Assembly: GCA_020746875.1 (NCBI GenBank)
Contig: JAGTJL010000016.1
Span: 62,001 to 126,000, forward strand
Reading direction: 5' to 3'
DNA length: 64,000 bases
DNA from: Rhexocercosporidium sp. MPI-PUGE-AT-0058
Lineage: Eukaryota; Ascomycota; Leotiomycetes; Helotiales
Within the stretch, counting starts at the first letter, position 1. The number at the start of each line of letters is the position of its first letter. A model generated the notes under the pieces. It did no database searches. It had not been told where the DNA came from and was given only the letters and a program-made list of their open reading frames with translations. A program made the translations under genes and the position numbers. Below, in pieces: positions 32,859 through 45,152 of this stretch.

Positions 32859-35049
32859 CTTGCCATTACCATATCCGCTTCAAGTTCATCGCTTTCCCCA
32901 GGAATCGATTATCAGGCAAAACCCAAGCAGGGCCCAACTTTTCTCTATTGTAAGGATTACACCGGTTACTCCGATCATAATGCTACATACAGATTCTAAC
33001 AAGCAAGGTCCTCCATCCAGGCTTGATGAACACATATGATGTACCACCATTCCGAGTCACCATTTGGGTCACTATCTTTCTCTCTACGTTACACTGTCTT
33101 CCGCTTCTCCTTTTATCCTAGCATAGCACAGAAGGTATACAGTCAGGAGGTTTGTTAATACTATGCCCAAGGAAATCTATGGTGCTCTCTTATAGCCGGA
33201 CTTACAGTTGTATGTATCTCTATTTTCTAACGACAATTCAATCTACAGTCTTATCCTACATCAAAGCACTATACATTTACTAAATAACCCCCTGAGAGTA
33301 CCAAGCCATGGAAACGCTGCAAGTTGACGACGGAGTGTTGCGAGGCGAAATATATAATTCAGATCTGGGACAACTTGTCTAAAATTCTACAGTCGTAAAC
33401 TACAAGAAGCAACGAACATCATCCTTCTACTAGAAGTGATGTGTAATCTCCAATGCCAAGATATCTGTTTGTCTTGTGCCGAACTTTTGTTATTCTGATT
33501 TCATTCCGCTGCTCAAGACCGAAGACAGATGAAGATATCACTTGTAGATTATATACTGCATATACCAAGCCATTCGGTTTTAAAGTCAACTCTCCTGAGA
33601 AATTAGCTCTTTAATCGATATCCTCTCGCCAGAGACAGACCTACCGTCCTACTGCTTCTCCCTTACGCCCATCAAGCACATTCCTACAACAAGAGCAAGT
33701 TCGTGATAGCGACGACTCAAATCACCATCTGACCACCCCTCGCCAAATGAACAGTACCCGATCACCCGCCTGCGCTATTGTCAGAATCTCACTCGTCGTA
33801 TGAATGGCTCCCACTTCAGCCATCCAGATGTTTTGCTTTCTTCAGTAGAGTCAGTCAAGCAGCATCGATGTCTCCCCCCCTATCTGTAACTACTTCTGTC
33901 GCTTACTGGACCTTAAGCAATCCCCATGAGATCCTTCCATTGCTTAGGAAAAGCCGATAAAATAGCATCGAGACGCAGCTCGAAATTCTAATGTGATCTG
34001 ATATTACGGGGAGGAGAGAAGGAAAGAGAGAGAGAGAGGAGAAGCACTTCCCAGTTTCAAACGAGAATTGTGTCACATCTGCTGCTTACCTAGACTTGAG
34101 ATAACTTGATATTGATCCTGGGAGACGTGAAGACCGAACCATTTTGTTGATAGTAGAAATAGCAAGGGATGGTGAGGTCTCTTGATCTCGTCATTCTTTA
34201 TTTCTTGAAATTGTAGAAGACTAATAGCCATGCAGCGGCTGGGATTTGAGAGCAAGACAAGAGGTTTAACACTGGATGGCAATATCTATTTCACACTTCA
34301 GGGTTCTCCTTTGTGGGCTTCTAGATCCACTTCCCATATCTACTACTCAAAATTTTCTCGAGGAGTTCTCTAGAAATGATTAAATCGCCAGAATTAAGAC
34401 AACAGAGAGAGTTTACAGGGAAGGGATTCGAGAACAACACTCTATTCGCACCCAATTCCAACGTCTACACAAACCTACAGTTATTTACTCCTATTACCCT
34501 CTGTATCAATCTCCTCATTCATGAATGACCTAGCTCATCCGAGTTCAGCTTGAGTCAGGATCCGAATCATCGATGCCGAACCCAGACGCAGTCACTAAGC
34601 CCGAGGCGTGATAAGAGCCGTTTAGAAAGGCATATTTAGGACCATTGAGGTTCTGCGATCGGGCACGAGGCGTCAAGTCCGTCGAGTTGAATCGTTGCGA
34701 GAGCTATACAAGGGAAGAGGAGGAAAGAGGGTGCTGTCTTACAGTCCACTTACTCTGAGCGGGAGTGAGACGGGAAAAGTATAGGACTACGAAGAAAGGG
34801 CGGGTCTAACGCGAGGAGGGAGACATGCTTTTTATTTTGTTGATTGATATGTCCTGTCCCTACATCAGTATTTGCCGATATCGTCTACAACAGGTTGATG
34901 TAAAGCCCACCACTCAGAGGGCTGACAGGTAAGACCCGAGATATTTTTAGAGCGTAACATAAGATCCAAAACAAAGACACGGGTAGGTACGGGTAGGCAT
35001 GACCAGAGAGACTTGAAAACACACACTGAATTCTATTTATTAAGCATGT

Positions 35050-36632
35050 TTACATCTTGATCGAGATATCATACACATCCAAGCCGACCGCAACACTCGT
35101 CACAGTTGCTGCATAAGCGACTAATATCCCCATCGCTTGTAAATTCGTAACATGCAGTGTGGGAACCGTCAAGTTGACCAAGCCAGTTAACAGATTCGCC
35201 ACGAGGAAGATCGCAAGCCCGTTCCTGTTGAATGCTTCCAGCACGCGACTCGTGCTCGCTCTGTAGACTTCCTCCTCCTCTTTCTTGTTAGCGGATGTTT
35301 TATGCGCGTTTGGTATGAAAAGTGTCTCGACCAGACAGAATGCCGTGAGTTGGGTTGTGTTGAAAGCTGCGATCCAGAGAAAATATGGTAAGTTTGCCAG
35401 ACGCCGTGATACTGCGAGCGAGAGTCCGTAAGAGTAGTTCGTGCTGGCCCAGAATAATAGGATCCAGCCTGCAGACCAAGCTCCCATTTTGAGCAAGAGC
35501 CTCTTCCTCTGCTCCCCAGCTGTCCTGCCCTCACCTCTAGGAAGAACCAAAAGTCCCAACTCCTGCCCTGCAAGGAAAATAGCTAGGTATCCGAAGAAGC
35601 TGAATATGCCCTCTCGGTTTTTATCGAAAAGGTTCGTTCTTGGTGCGGTAAGCACAAAGGCTTTCAAGTCTGTGAATTCCAGGGCGGCCTGGTAAGCGAC
35701 ACCAAGTGCGACTGCCAGTCCAGCATAACTAGGCACATACTCAAATGCGCTTTGAAATAGTGCCACAAATGGAGGTAGGAATCCCATTGTGAAGAAGAAG
35801 TTCCAATGTACGCCGTATTCCGTAACATGCTCTGCGTAATCCAGACCCTTAACAGTGTACAACCTTATGAGACCAAGAACGACCAAAGGCAATGAATGCC
35901 GTAATGACTGTGACAACCTCGTTCCGAGAGGTGCCAACTTCTTCCCAGCCAGTTGTGCCTTCAGTATTGGTCTGGCAGCCACAATGCCCGCAGAGAAGAC
36001 GAATGATCCAACTCCGACATCCATCAACGACGTGCCCCAGTTCTCTACCTTTGCAAACCGTCTTGGGAATATCCGGAAGTCTACAGCCAGAATCGCAATA
36101 CATGTAACAACAATCATGGCACCTCTGTACGTCGTCACAAATGCCTTCTTGGGCAGCGGGTTTGGCGTCTCGTTCTGCGCTTGTTTATTGGTTGCAGGAG
36201 GAAGCTTCGCCTTCTTTGGTGGCGGAGGCCGAGGGAGGAAATATATAATTGGTACGGGAGCGAGGAGGATGAAATTGAGGAGTAGAGGAGTGGAGGCGTA
36301 GAGAGTTATGGCGACAAGAATAGCAGAGACGTTCAGGAGGAAGTCAACGGTGAATGAGAGGAGCGTATATGGTTTGAAAAAGGATTGGCGGGCTTGAAGT
36401 GTTGACCAAAGAATTACTGCCGCCTTCAAGAAATCTGTTAGCATGTTCAAGTCTAGAGCAAGTCATACAATGGCGAGCATGAACAGTCCTGAGACCAAAG
36501 GAGGAGGCCTACCGGCGCAACAGCAGTAACATAGTTAATCTCCCCAATCTTTCCACCCGTGAGGTTTGAAACAAAATCCTCTTTCAGAGCTTTATAGCTC
36601 GCAGCCATAGCTTGCTCCGCTGCCCGAGACAT
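35050..36632 (-). CDS. gwt1: GPI-inositol acyltransferase Gwt1 (PIG-W)
   Basis: An endoplasmic-reticulum membrane enzyme that acylates the inositol ring of glucosaminyl-phosphatidylinositol, an early step of GPI-anchor synthesis needed for cell-wall mannoproteins. Exon 1 is 36632-36513 and exon 2 is 36423-35050; the 90-nt intron has a GCTAAC branch site; the product is 497 residues, the usual length. The start [20 protein letters not shown] leads to the conserved [14 protein letters not shown] segment. About a dozen hydrophobic helices follow. Typical stretches are [56 protein letters not shown] and [21 protein letters not shown] Lys/Asn-rich cytosolic loop follows helix 3. The reading is undamaged. 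The gene is single-copy and essential in known fungi, which fits the otherwise conserved neighbourhood. Confidence 0.93.
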
Positions 36633-38627
36633 CCTGCGGTATAGCGAAGGAGTGTTGTAGGAACGATGTCCTGGGAATAAAGAAAGACGTGTGAAGACGA
36701 ACACAAAGATGCCACACATCAAGAACATCTCGCGACTCGGAACGGAACTATTTCCGCCCCCGAGGCAGACGACCTCGTGACTTCGTGGCTTGATGATCTT
36801 CATCCTCTCTTGATCTCAACATCATCAACCTGACAGTCGAGAATGCCACAAATCCGCCTTTGTTACTCCGCTTCCTGTCGTCCTTCGCGCGGTTAAGAAA
36901 TGAGAGTTAAGTCGCTCGAATTTTGCTGCCACTTGGCTCGATTCTGATTCGTGTTTTGGATCGTTTATTTTGCGTTCTCGTATGACTTCATCGTCTCAGA
37001 GATACACATCAATTGAGTCAATTGAGCCAATTCAGTCAATGAATGTGCAACTATAGCAAGATCGCTTCACAATTTCAACTTCTTCCTTGAGGGATCATGG
37101 GTCGTTTCCTTGGCCTTCTACCTATGTATGCTGTTTGGCTAAAACTGGGTCGAACCGGCTCAGCAGTTGCTGGCTCTGAGAAACCCAAAACCTCGGCTAT
37201 TCCATTCCTCAAATGCTTTTTAACGAGTTATCGTCGCTCTTTGTTGTGAAAGGATGTGGCTCAAGTTTCTCCTGGTTACTTTAAGTACAGATACCTCCAG
37301 GGCCGTACACCCGAGCTATGTGCTACACACCATAGAAAGCAGTTGTGGAACATGATAGCTCAATATTTCTCTATCCACCCTGGGTCTTCATATAGTCTGC
37401 CGACATTTCCAAATCTTGGCTACAGAGGCTAAGTCGTTCCGGAGAAAAATTCCGAGTCCTTTCCGTTGTGTTGCACGCCTTTGGCCCGAGACCAGCCATT
37501 TATATGGAACGCTATCTCCTCGCAGCTCGCCGGACCTTCAGGCTGTCCGACACGAAGAATGTGAAGGAGGATATGAGGCGTGGGAAACCAGATCATGTTG
37601 TGGAAACGCCCATCCAGTCTTGACACAACCCTCATCGCCAGCTCTGTCCATTCGTGGGCGGTCCGTCCAAACACATGCTAGTCACTCTCTTACGCATCAA
37701 AACCCGTTTCCTTCACCCATGACATGGCTCGCAGGCTCAACCAACGTTGTCATCCATCAAAGGTGGATGTCTCGATGGTCACATGATCTACAAACATCGT
37801 GCGGATTCGACGAATCCAGAACTGGTGTCAGTCAAAGATGTGTCGATCCCGCGCGTCACCCGCTCGAATCGGAATATCTTGTTGTCTCAGTCAGCAGTTA
37901 TCGCTAACCTCTAAGGTGTAGAGAAGTGTTCTTTGTCGATTCCGGGTAAGGTTTCAAAACATGGGATTGGCTTCGTGTGGCTTACAATCAGGCTCCCGCC
38001 AACCGTTGACAACAGACACGAACTACCCTTATCTACCAGTTCCCCTGACAATGCTGACGTATGGACTCCTTAAAACAAGTTACCAGCAGCCCTCGTTAAG
38101 AAGCCACAGGTCCTCTTCCTACACGTTCACGACTTCCTTCGAGAATAGCGTCAATGGATCTTTCGCGTTTTTCTGTGAGTCAGAGCTGAGTCGAGTTCAG
38201 TGATATGTTACAAAATATCTTGAGATGTGGAACGTTCACTCTCATGGCTGCAAACGGTCTTTGTCTGCTTCACAATCTCGGCTTCTTGTAAGAGACAGTC
38301 AAACATCAAGCTTCTCTTTCTCCTGAAGGTTCCGAGAGCACGCCTAACCACGCGTTGGAATGCTGTGTCTCAAAGTCCTTTTCTATATCTCAGCTGGCCT
38401 GCGTTACAAATCGGCTTATGTCTATCACTAAAGCTCTTGTTTTTCTCATTAGGGTTTCTAGGGTTGTGTTTCGTGTTTTCAAAGTCCCCCAAACTGGCGA
38501 CCGACAACCTCATATAGAGGGCATTCGTCGTCAAGTTGGTTAAGCACGATTTATGAATCTCTCTCGTCTGTTTGTTATTCGCTGGATTCCACGCCTCCGC
38601 CTCTAACGACCTCCACGATTAACGAAT
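36633..38627. other. Divergent intergenic region, 2.0 kb
   Basis: Shared upstream region of GWT1 (minus) and the BTB gene (plus). A 163-codon plus frame at 37416-37907 and its minus-strand mirror have mixed composition and no motif; I treat them as chance. Near 37009-37040 there are short repeats of CAATTGAGTC type. Confidence 0.45.
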
Positions 38628-39810
38628 ATGAATGACCTCTCATCAATCGATAAACGCCATCACAGTAAATCACAACCCATCAAAACTCGCCCCGATAGTC
38701 CTTACACACCACCGCGGAGACAGTCGACTCAGGGCTCTACAACGTCGGCAAAGTTAACGCCACATCTACCCAGTCCTAGCATCGTGGCAGCACGGGCCTA
38801 CTACCTTGAGTGTACAACACTGATCAAACAAAAGGTGCATGCAAAGCAGAGACGCATAAGCCTAATTGAAGGCAAGGTCTCTCCTCGAAGACATTCGGTT
38901 TTGGCTACTTCGAGCAGTTTGGCAGAGCAGTTGGAGAATTTCAGTTTCTCGGGTGGAGGTCATGAGCACCATACCGTGCCGGAGACAGGAGAGGCTATAA
39001 CTAAAGTGGAAGGTAAGGAATCTTCAGATGTGTCTGATATTGAGATCGATGATGGGAATGATGGAGCGCCTCCTCGACGACATTCAAGCATGACATGTGG
39101 AACATCGCAAGACGTTCTTCGGCAAGTTCCATTCCAATACACACACGATCATCTCCGAGACTGGGGTTACGCATACTTGGGGAATTCAGCAACCGCGGAT
39201 GCTTTTGTGAATGCTGTTGCCCTCCGTCGACCAAGCATGGCTGTTAGGAAGAGCGAAGAGCTCGAGGTCAGGACAACCACAGAATTGACAACAATTCGAG
39301 CAAGAGTAGTACCGAATGGAAAGGATCGGAAGCCATTTTTGATACAGAGAAAATTCGACATCGATGGCCTTCGGGGAAGCCTCCCAAAACCGCCCAGTCA
39401 GCCAGGTGAAAGCGAGAGCCTGCTAGTTCTTAGAAGATCGATTAGAGCCCGACGATCCTCGACTCAAGCCACCTCGGAGACTCGTCGCAAGGATAATAGC
39501 AACACAAAGAGAAAAGGCAGATCTCTATCTCTTGGGAAAGGGCCTCTCCCTATCCGTGAGTTTTCAAAACCACACCACTTCTTCTCCGCTGACACCCGGT
39601 TTTGCCCCAGATATAGAATATGCACTTCACTACCTGCCCGTGCTGGGAGCTTTAATGCTGTCTGGACACGTCAAAAGAGGAGACTCCATCGACTTGCCCA
39701 TTCCCTACCCTGAAGCCTGGCGGGACGTTCTAACATACATCTACACTGGTCGAGGAAGTCTCACAACAGCTACGAGGGAGAACCTAGAATTCCTAGCCGG
39801 CCACGCCTGA
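38628..39810 (+). CDS. BTB/POZ-domain protein
   Basis: A 375-residue protein. Exon 1 is 38628-39555 and exon 2 is 39611-39810; the 55-nt intron has a perfect GTGAGT donor, a GCTGAC branch site and CAG acceptor, and removing it turns two overlapping frames into one. The first 300 residues are charged and probably flexible, with several basic-directed phosphosite patterns (RRIS, RRHS twice, RRPS, RRSS). The C-terminus, made across the junction, has the BTB pattern HYLPVLGALMLSGHVKRGDS, then DLPIPYPEAWRDVLTYIYTG and RENLEFLAGHA. BTB domains form dimers and often recruit cullin-3 ligases, but the domain here is short and terminal. The function is unknown. The stop is followed closely by a small hairpin sequence. 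Confidence 0.72.
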
Positions 39811-39840
39811 ATAGCACGAAACACACCGTAGCGCGGCAGC

Positions 39841-39860
39841 TCATTCTTGCATAAGAATGA
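39841..39860. other. Small perfect hairpin in the BTB 3' flank
   Basis: TCATTCTT and AAGAATGA form an 8-bp perfect stem around GCAT, 31 bp after the stop codon. It could fold in the transcript's 3' untranslated region; no function is known. Confidence 0.5.
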
Positions 39861-42800
39861 GCGCATACTTTCGTTTCTTTTGCTCCTGTGCTTTGCATGC
39901 TCTTCGTCTTCTTCTTTGCGCCCTCATGATCTTGCAGATGTTGGTGTTTGGAGCCCCACAGCACGCCGCATGATGCATGTCACACCTGCATTGCCCGAAG
40001 CCGGACTCGCACCACCGCGCGTTACCTACAGTATGTATCCATGGTCTGGACGACAACGCACTGTTTCCCGAACCTTATCCATCCCCTCTGGCTCTCGGAT
40101 TGGAGCATGGATTAGGATTCGAATCGTCCATTTCGGTATTTCTGCATCAACGGCAGTGAATCTGTGGTGGAGCAGGATCGAGCGGGCATGGGAAGTCTCT
40201 GATCCGGACGGGAAGGTTCCATAGAAGGTCTTTCGCTCTTGTTTTTTCGTCTATCTCTCTCTTCTGCGCTGCTTCGCTGTACTTTTGACATATTTTCATG
40301 ACCTGATGGCTGCGTCATGCTTACTTCGAAGGACCACGTTTCCTTGCAATGATCATGACCGGTGCAAGACTGTCTGCCGACTGCTTCTTCCTGCAACGTT
40401 TTTCGTACAACTGATGAAAGATATGGGGCATATTATTCATCAATACACGATTGATTCTTCGCGGTAGTACACAGTGTAGCACTAGACCTAGGCAATCTAC
40501 GATGGCATCTCACAGCATGATGCCACACCTGTTGTGACTCGCTCAATTCCAGTATCCATGCTCTCGGAGCAAGCAGATCTCGTCTCCAATCCGCTCAAAC
40601 CCGATAGATGTTGATGATCCGGCCACATTCACTCAATTCGGTCCCCAATGATCCCAAGAATCTCAAATACGACGATACGGGTTTGGTATGGCACAAGATC
40701 GCCACGAATGACGAGCATGAACCTCAAGATTCCTCTCCATATGCTCTCATGCACAGCATACATACCCCACCTGCCCCTTCGCATTAGCGTCGAGCGAACC
40801 CCTGCTCATAGCAGGAACAATAATGATTGAAGGCAAGTCTAACCCCATCGCCATGGACTATTGACGGAGGATGTACATACAAGGATAAACGCAACCATTT
40901 CGCAGCCCGCAACGAACTCCTTCAAACGGACTTCTCCCTTTCATCACTCGTAAACGCTGCTCCTGGAAACACCTCCGATGACATCTATCCTGTGCATCAG
41001 ATACACGTGTCAAGCATCTTCCTCCCCAAATTGGCTAGACAGCACGGACATGTTACCCCATCTCGACTTGAAACCAGCATCTAGTCAACCTCCTCGCATT
41101 CCATGCCTACGGAATAGGTACATGCAACAAACACCCTCGTGCGCCGCAAACGCACATCCCGCCACCCAGTAATATGTTTAAATCTTTTCTTTTTGCGCAG
41201 GAACCGCCAGGGAACCGCCGGCTCAGATGTCCGTCCCATGCGTCTGGCGTTTCTGCAGCAGAGACAGGCCGGAGGTGCAAATGAACCCCAGCAAGAATGA
41301 TTGATCCCTTGCTCGAGTGAGCTTGACGTAGATGAAATGGTTCAACGTCAATTGATCAATCACTTTTTTCTCGTCACAAATATGTACTCTTGCATAGGAG
41401 ATATGTGTGCGGAAATCTCTGCGCTGCGAGTCTTGAATTGCTCGACCATTGAGCATTTGACAAAATGTCTCCATATCAAGCTGGTTTGGTCTCATTCCAC
41501 GTCTGGAGCAGTTCCAGGCAGCCAGGCAGCAGATTCTGAGCCCCCACCCCCCTATAACATGCTTCTCTAAATCAGATCCGCTATACATTTACAACATCGT
41601 CACATTCCTCCAAACACCCTGGGTGACGGCATTTCTGTACGGAACAGGGGGGCTGAACCTACCCCGCAGTTCCATCATCTTTTCCCTCGAAACGCCGCCG
41701 CAAGCGATAAAGAAAACAATTAAAACTCCAGGCCTGTTACTAGCATGTCAGATGTACTTTCTAAAACAGTTTTTGAATCCGAGACTCTTGTACGAAAGTA
41801 CACGAGATCATCGTCACAATGACTCTGAGCCTCTCTCGCATGCCTTGTCCCGTCCACATCCGAAGAGATCCTCTTCAAGGTCGAAGCTTCGCTTGCTTAC
41901 ATCCCACCACTCCTCCATCAGACCGGCACTACGCAGCCACTTCAGCAGCTAACAAAACCCAATCTTGCTTGCATCAGAAACTAGAGCAGCTAAACAGTAG
42001 GGTACAGAAACCGTTTTAGTTATCTTGTATCCGCTTCTTGAAAGACCTCAAACCGTTAGACAACAACCACAAACTTGACAAGCTCAAAGACCGACTCGAT
42101 TTCAAGCTATTTTAGTTTTCAAGGACGCCGTCTCTGTCATGTCATGTTAGTTCACTACTGTAAAACCTAGAACCTAGCAGGCCGAACTTCTTTCGGCACA
42201 GACAGTTCGCACGTCCTGCCGTCTTTGTCTCATCCGTCCGTCTCTAATCCAATCCAGACTCTCCTCGTGCTCAAGAACTTTAACACTTCTCCTCAAGTGC
42301 GGCCCCCCAGTTCCGATATTCCTTCAACCCCACGAGATGAATCTCGATCGATCGTAACCAAAACCCGGGCAAAGTGGACCCCCAATTCTAGAACGTTTCG
42401 TCTTTCCTCTTTCTCATCCTCCTCCGTCCCTCCATCTCTCCCTCTCACCCCACCTTCGAACATGCAGGTCCCTCTGATCGAGCGGCCTACATAACTACTG
42501 CACCGCAGCACAGTCCACTACACACTGCATCTGCATTACATATGCATGTACATGCATGAGTCGGGCGTGCATGTGCATGCGGTATGCTCTAGACCACACC
42601 CTCTTCTTTCCATCCTTGTCGTGAAAGAGTGCTGTACTGTACAGCAGAGCACGCAGCCACTTACCACAAAACATGTGGAGTGGCCAGTAAGACGAATCTC
42701 ATATGCCCGCGGCAGAAGTGCGCTATCTTTCCCACTCTTTCTCCTGTTCCATTGGCCTCGTCTCGTCGTCATGCTTGGCTTGCTGGCTGGTTTGGTCGAC

Positions 42801-44100
42801 CCCTCCAAAACGGAACATCCACATCTCATCCACATCTCGAATGAGCGCGATGATATTATTCCGTTCCAGATGGTACCTCCGTGTCCACCTCACTAGCACA
42901 ACCACAGTGGCTTTCTCTTACTGAAGTCCTATTGGCTATTTGTCTCGAGCCTTTAGTAAACTCCGCTTCAAGTCATCAAAACCGAGCCATTAATCAGTAC
43001 ATTCCATAACGCCACGAATGCCAAACAAATCTACCGAGCGAACCACCTTAGAATAATCATCTATCTAATCCTTCATCTCAATCCAATCCGACATCCTAAC
43101 ACATCCTATCACATTTTGCTCCACACACGAGCAGAAAAGACATGTGAAATATGATATATCTCCTTCCTTGACTCATTTGGAGTTGTACTTAAGATTTCTT
43201 TTATTGAATTTGAATTTGGTTCTCGTACCAGCATTGCATATTGGACCAACCAACCAAGCAACCAACAAAATTAACCTTCCTAGCCTGATGTTGAGCCCTG
43301 GCTTGTAACTCAAAATCCCACGTCCAATATTAATTCCGATTCCAATTCAATACTTCCAACTCTCCCCATTGACAATCACTCCAGCAACAACCCGAACGTA
43401 TGTATGTATTTCGGCCTGGCACGTGCCGTGATCGGCAGGAAACGAACGGTACACTGTTCCGACAGCGTTCCTCGACTCGAGCATAAGCACATACATTTTC
43501 ACCACATACTCTATCCAGACGAATTACGCTCCCTATCTCATCTAATCTCAACCCATCGCATCCACATCCCCATTAGGAAAACCATACATATGCCACGTCC
43601 AGAAGTAGAAGGTACGTTTCCCTTCTGCTAGAATTAATCTCATCTACGACACAAGCGCAATGATCAATCTCATCGGCCGATCCTCCACCTCCACACCACG
43701 CCACACAGCGCCCCCTGCCCCGTTTGACTTCGCTTCACTTCTTTCGCCGAAGAAAAGGAAAAAGAGAGGCTTGCTATAGGACGACACCACTGCCTGTAGA
43801 GTTCCATCCAACCCCATGTAAAAGCACGTCAATCCCAAACCCTGCATCCACAATCTCGCTGCGCGCTGCAAACCATGCATTAGCTTCGCGGTGCAGTGTG
43901 GCAGCCAAGGCAGGGATCATGACATGTTCATACAAACCCTTCTCTACTTTTTTTGCTCTATCTACCCTTGCAAGTTCTTCTCGCACGAAGAGGAAAAGTA
44001 TCCACTCCCATAGGCGGTCGATATGACGCTGCATATCGACCTAGGTCAGTAGGCCTCCCGCCGCGGGATCGTCAGGAGAGTGGATGCGGATTGAAATTCC

Positions 44101-44121
44101 GATGACGATGACGATGACGAC
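44101..44121. repeat. (GATGAC)3.5 repeat
   Basis: Three and a half copies of the hexanucleotide GATGAC. Confidence 0.85.
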
Positions 44122-45152
44122 CATCAGAGCCTCAGACCAGAAAGCTTTGTACAAAGTACAAAGTACAGCATGTTGATCTCCCTTCCCAGCTACCTACCCT
44201 TTTTTGTCGTTGCATTCATCACTGCCGGCTATGTATGAAAGTCAATTTAGCCTGGCGGGGTTAGCCAAACTCTCTTTCCTGTCGGTATTTACATAGTTGA
44301 GCCTCAATGGGGGTCATTTCGTTGTTTGTGGTGGGGGTCTTGGCCCGAGCAAGCTCCTGAAATGAGGTCTAGATTCTTCGTCGCAGAAGTCACTAAGTCA
44401 GAGAGTGGGACTGGTTTAGTAATGATTTGTGCAAATGGTGCTTTTGGCTCAGAACATTGTCTCAATATCTCCAGGATCATATCTCATCTATGGATGGATC
44501 TCTATCCAGAAGGCGTGCTGCATCCTTCCCCTTCCATCCAAGCAAAACCAGAGTCCAAATAAAGTCTTGCGAATTCTCCGGTCTCTCTATGTCAAATGGG
44601 CCAATTTTGTTCCGCAGTAACGCAGAAAAATGTGTGAAAGCAAGAGTAGATTGAAGAAGAAAAATAGGAGCGAGCTTTTGGAAAATTTTCGCAAGCCCAG
44701 CCGAAGCCAAGCGGATCAAAACACAGTCTTTGCCTCCCAGAAATATACACAGCCATCCAATGAAATGGAAGAAAACTATTCTTTTTTGCCTGCCATCCAG
44801 ATTTCCAGACTACACGTATGTAGCCTTCCGTCCCGAGCCTAGGAGAGAAATTTTGATTGCCGATAGGGAGATGTAGTACTGTGGGACCTACAGATCTCCC
44901 TCCCAAGCGAAAGAAGAATCCGTGGAAAGGCCGTAAGGACAGACTCCAAACTCCATCCATGCAGCCAAATGGGGAATGAGAAGGAAAAAAAGACGTGTAA
45001 ATCAAGATGATTAACTCCCTAAATCCGCCTTGACCTCGTAAGGCCAAGGTAGAAATGTCCTTCCGTCCATTCGTGAATCGTAAAAGTCGTCGCCGAAGAA
45101 TGGGTAATGAAATGGATGCAAGATGAGGAACCACTATTGGATTTATGCTGCA

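Larger units (their letters stand above)
28154..35049. other. Gene-free stretch, 6.9 kb, upstream of the kinase
   Basis: This is probably a long promoter and 5' leader of the kinase followed by the 3' side of GWT1. The sequence is strand-biased, with blocks of C/T or G/A, and has many simple repeats (28551-28580, 28921-28962, 29179-29206, 29587-29613, 30729-30757, 31677-31706, 32761-32858). The open frames are low-complexity translations of these blocks (runs of Pro, Ser, His, Phe), often mirrored on both strands, and none carries a domain. No tRNA-like structure was seen. Confidence 0.5.
39811..45152. other. Gene-free stretch, 5.3 kb
   Basis: This is the 3' flank of the BTB gene and of the convergently oriented glycosyltransferase. 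The longest frames (125 codons at 39847-40224 and 180 codons on minus at 45134-44592) lack motifs, overlap frames on the other strand and have atypical composition. A GATGAC repeat lies at 44101-44121 and a GTACAAA repeat at about 44149-44166. I see no RNA gene. Confidence 0.45.

Noticed and set aside
32702..33039. Three overlapping plus frames with a SCQQCLVNSV-type repeat
   Set aside because: The repeat comes from a 14-bp minisatellite that keeps all forward frames open; there is no other sign of coding.
37416..37907. 163-codon plus-strand frame upstream of the BTB gene
   Set aside because: No motif, mixed composition, and a mirrored minus-strand frame covers the same bases; it lies in a divergent promoter.
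39532..39810. BTB segment read as a separate small gene or as a frameshifted one
   Set aside because: A perfect 55-nt intron (GTGAGT, GCTGAC, CAG) at 39556-39610 joins it to the upstream frame.
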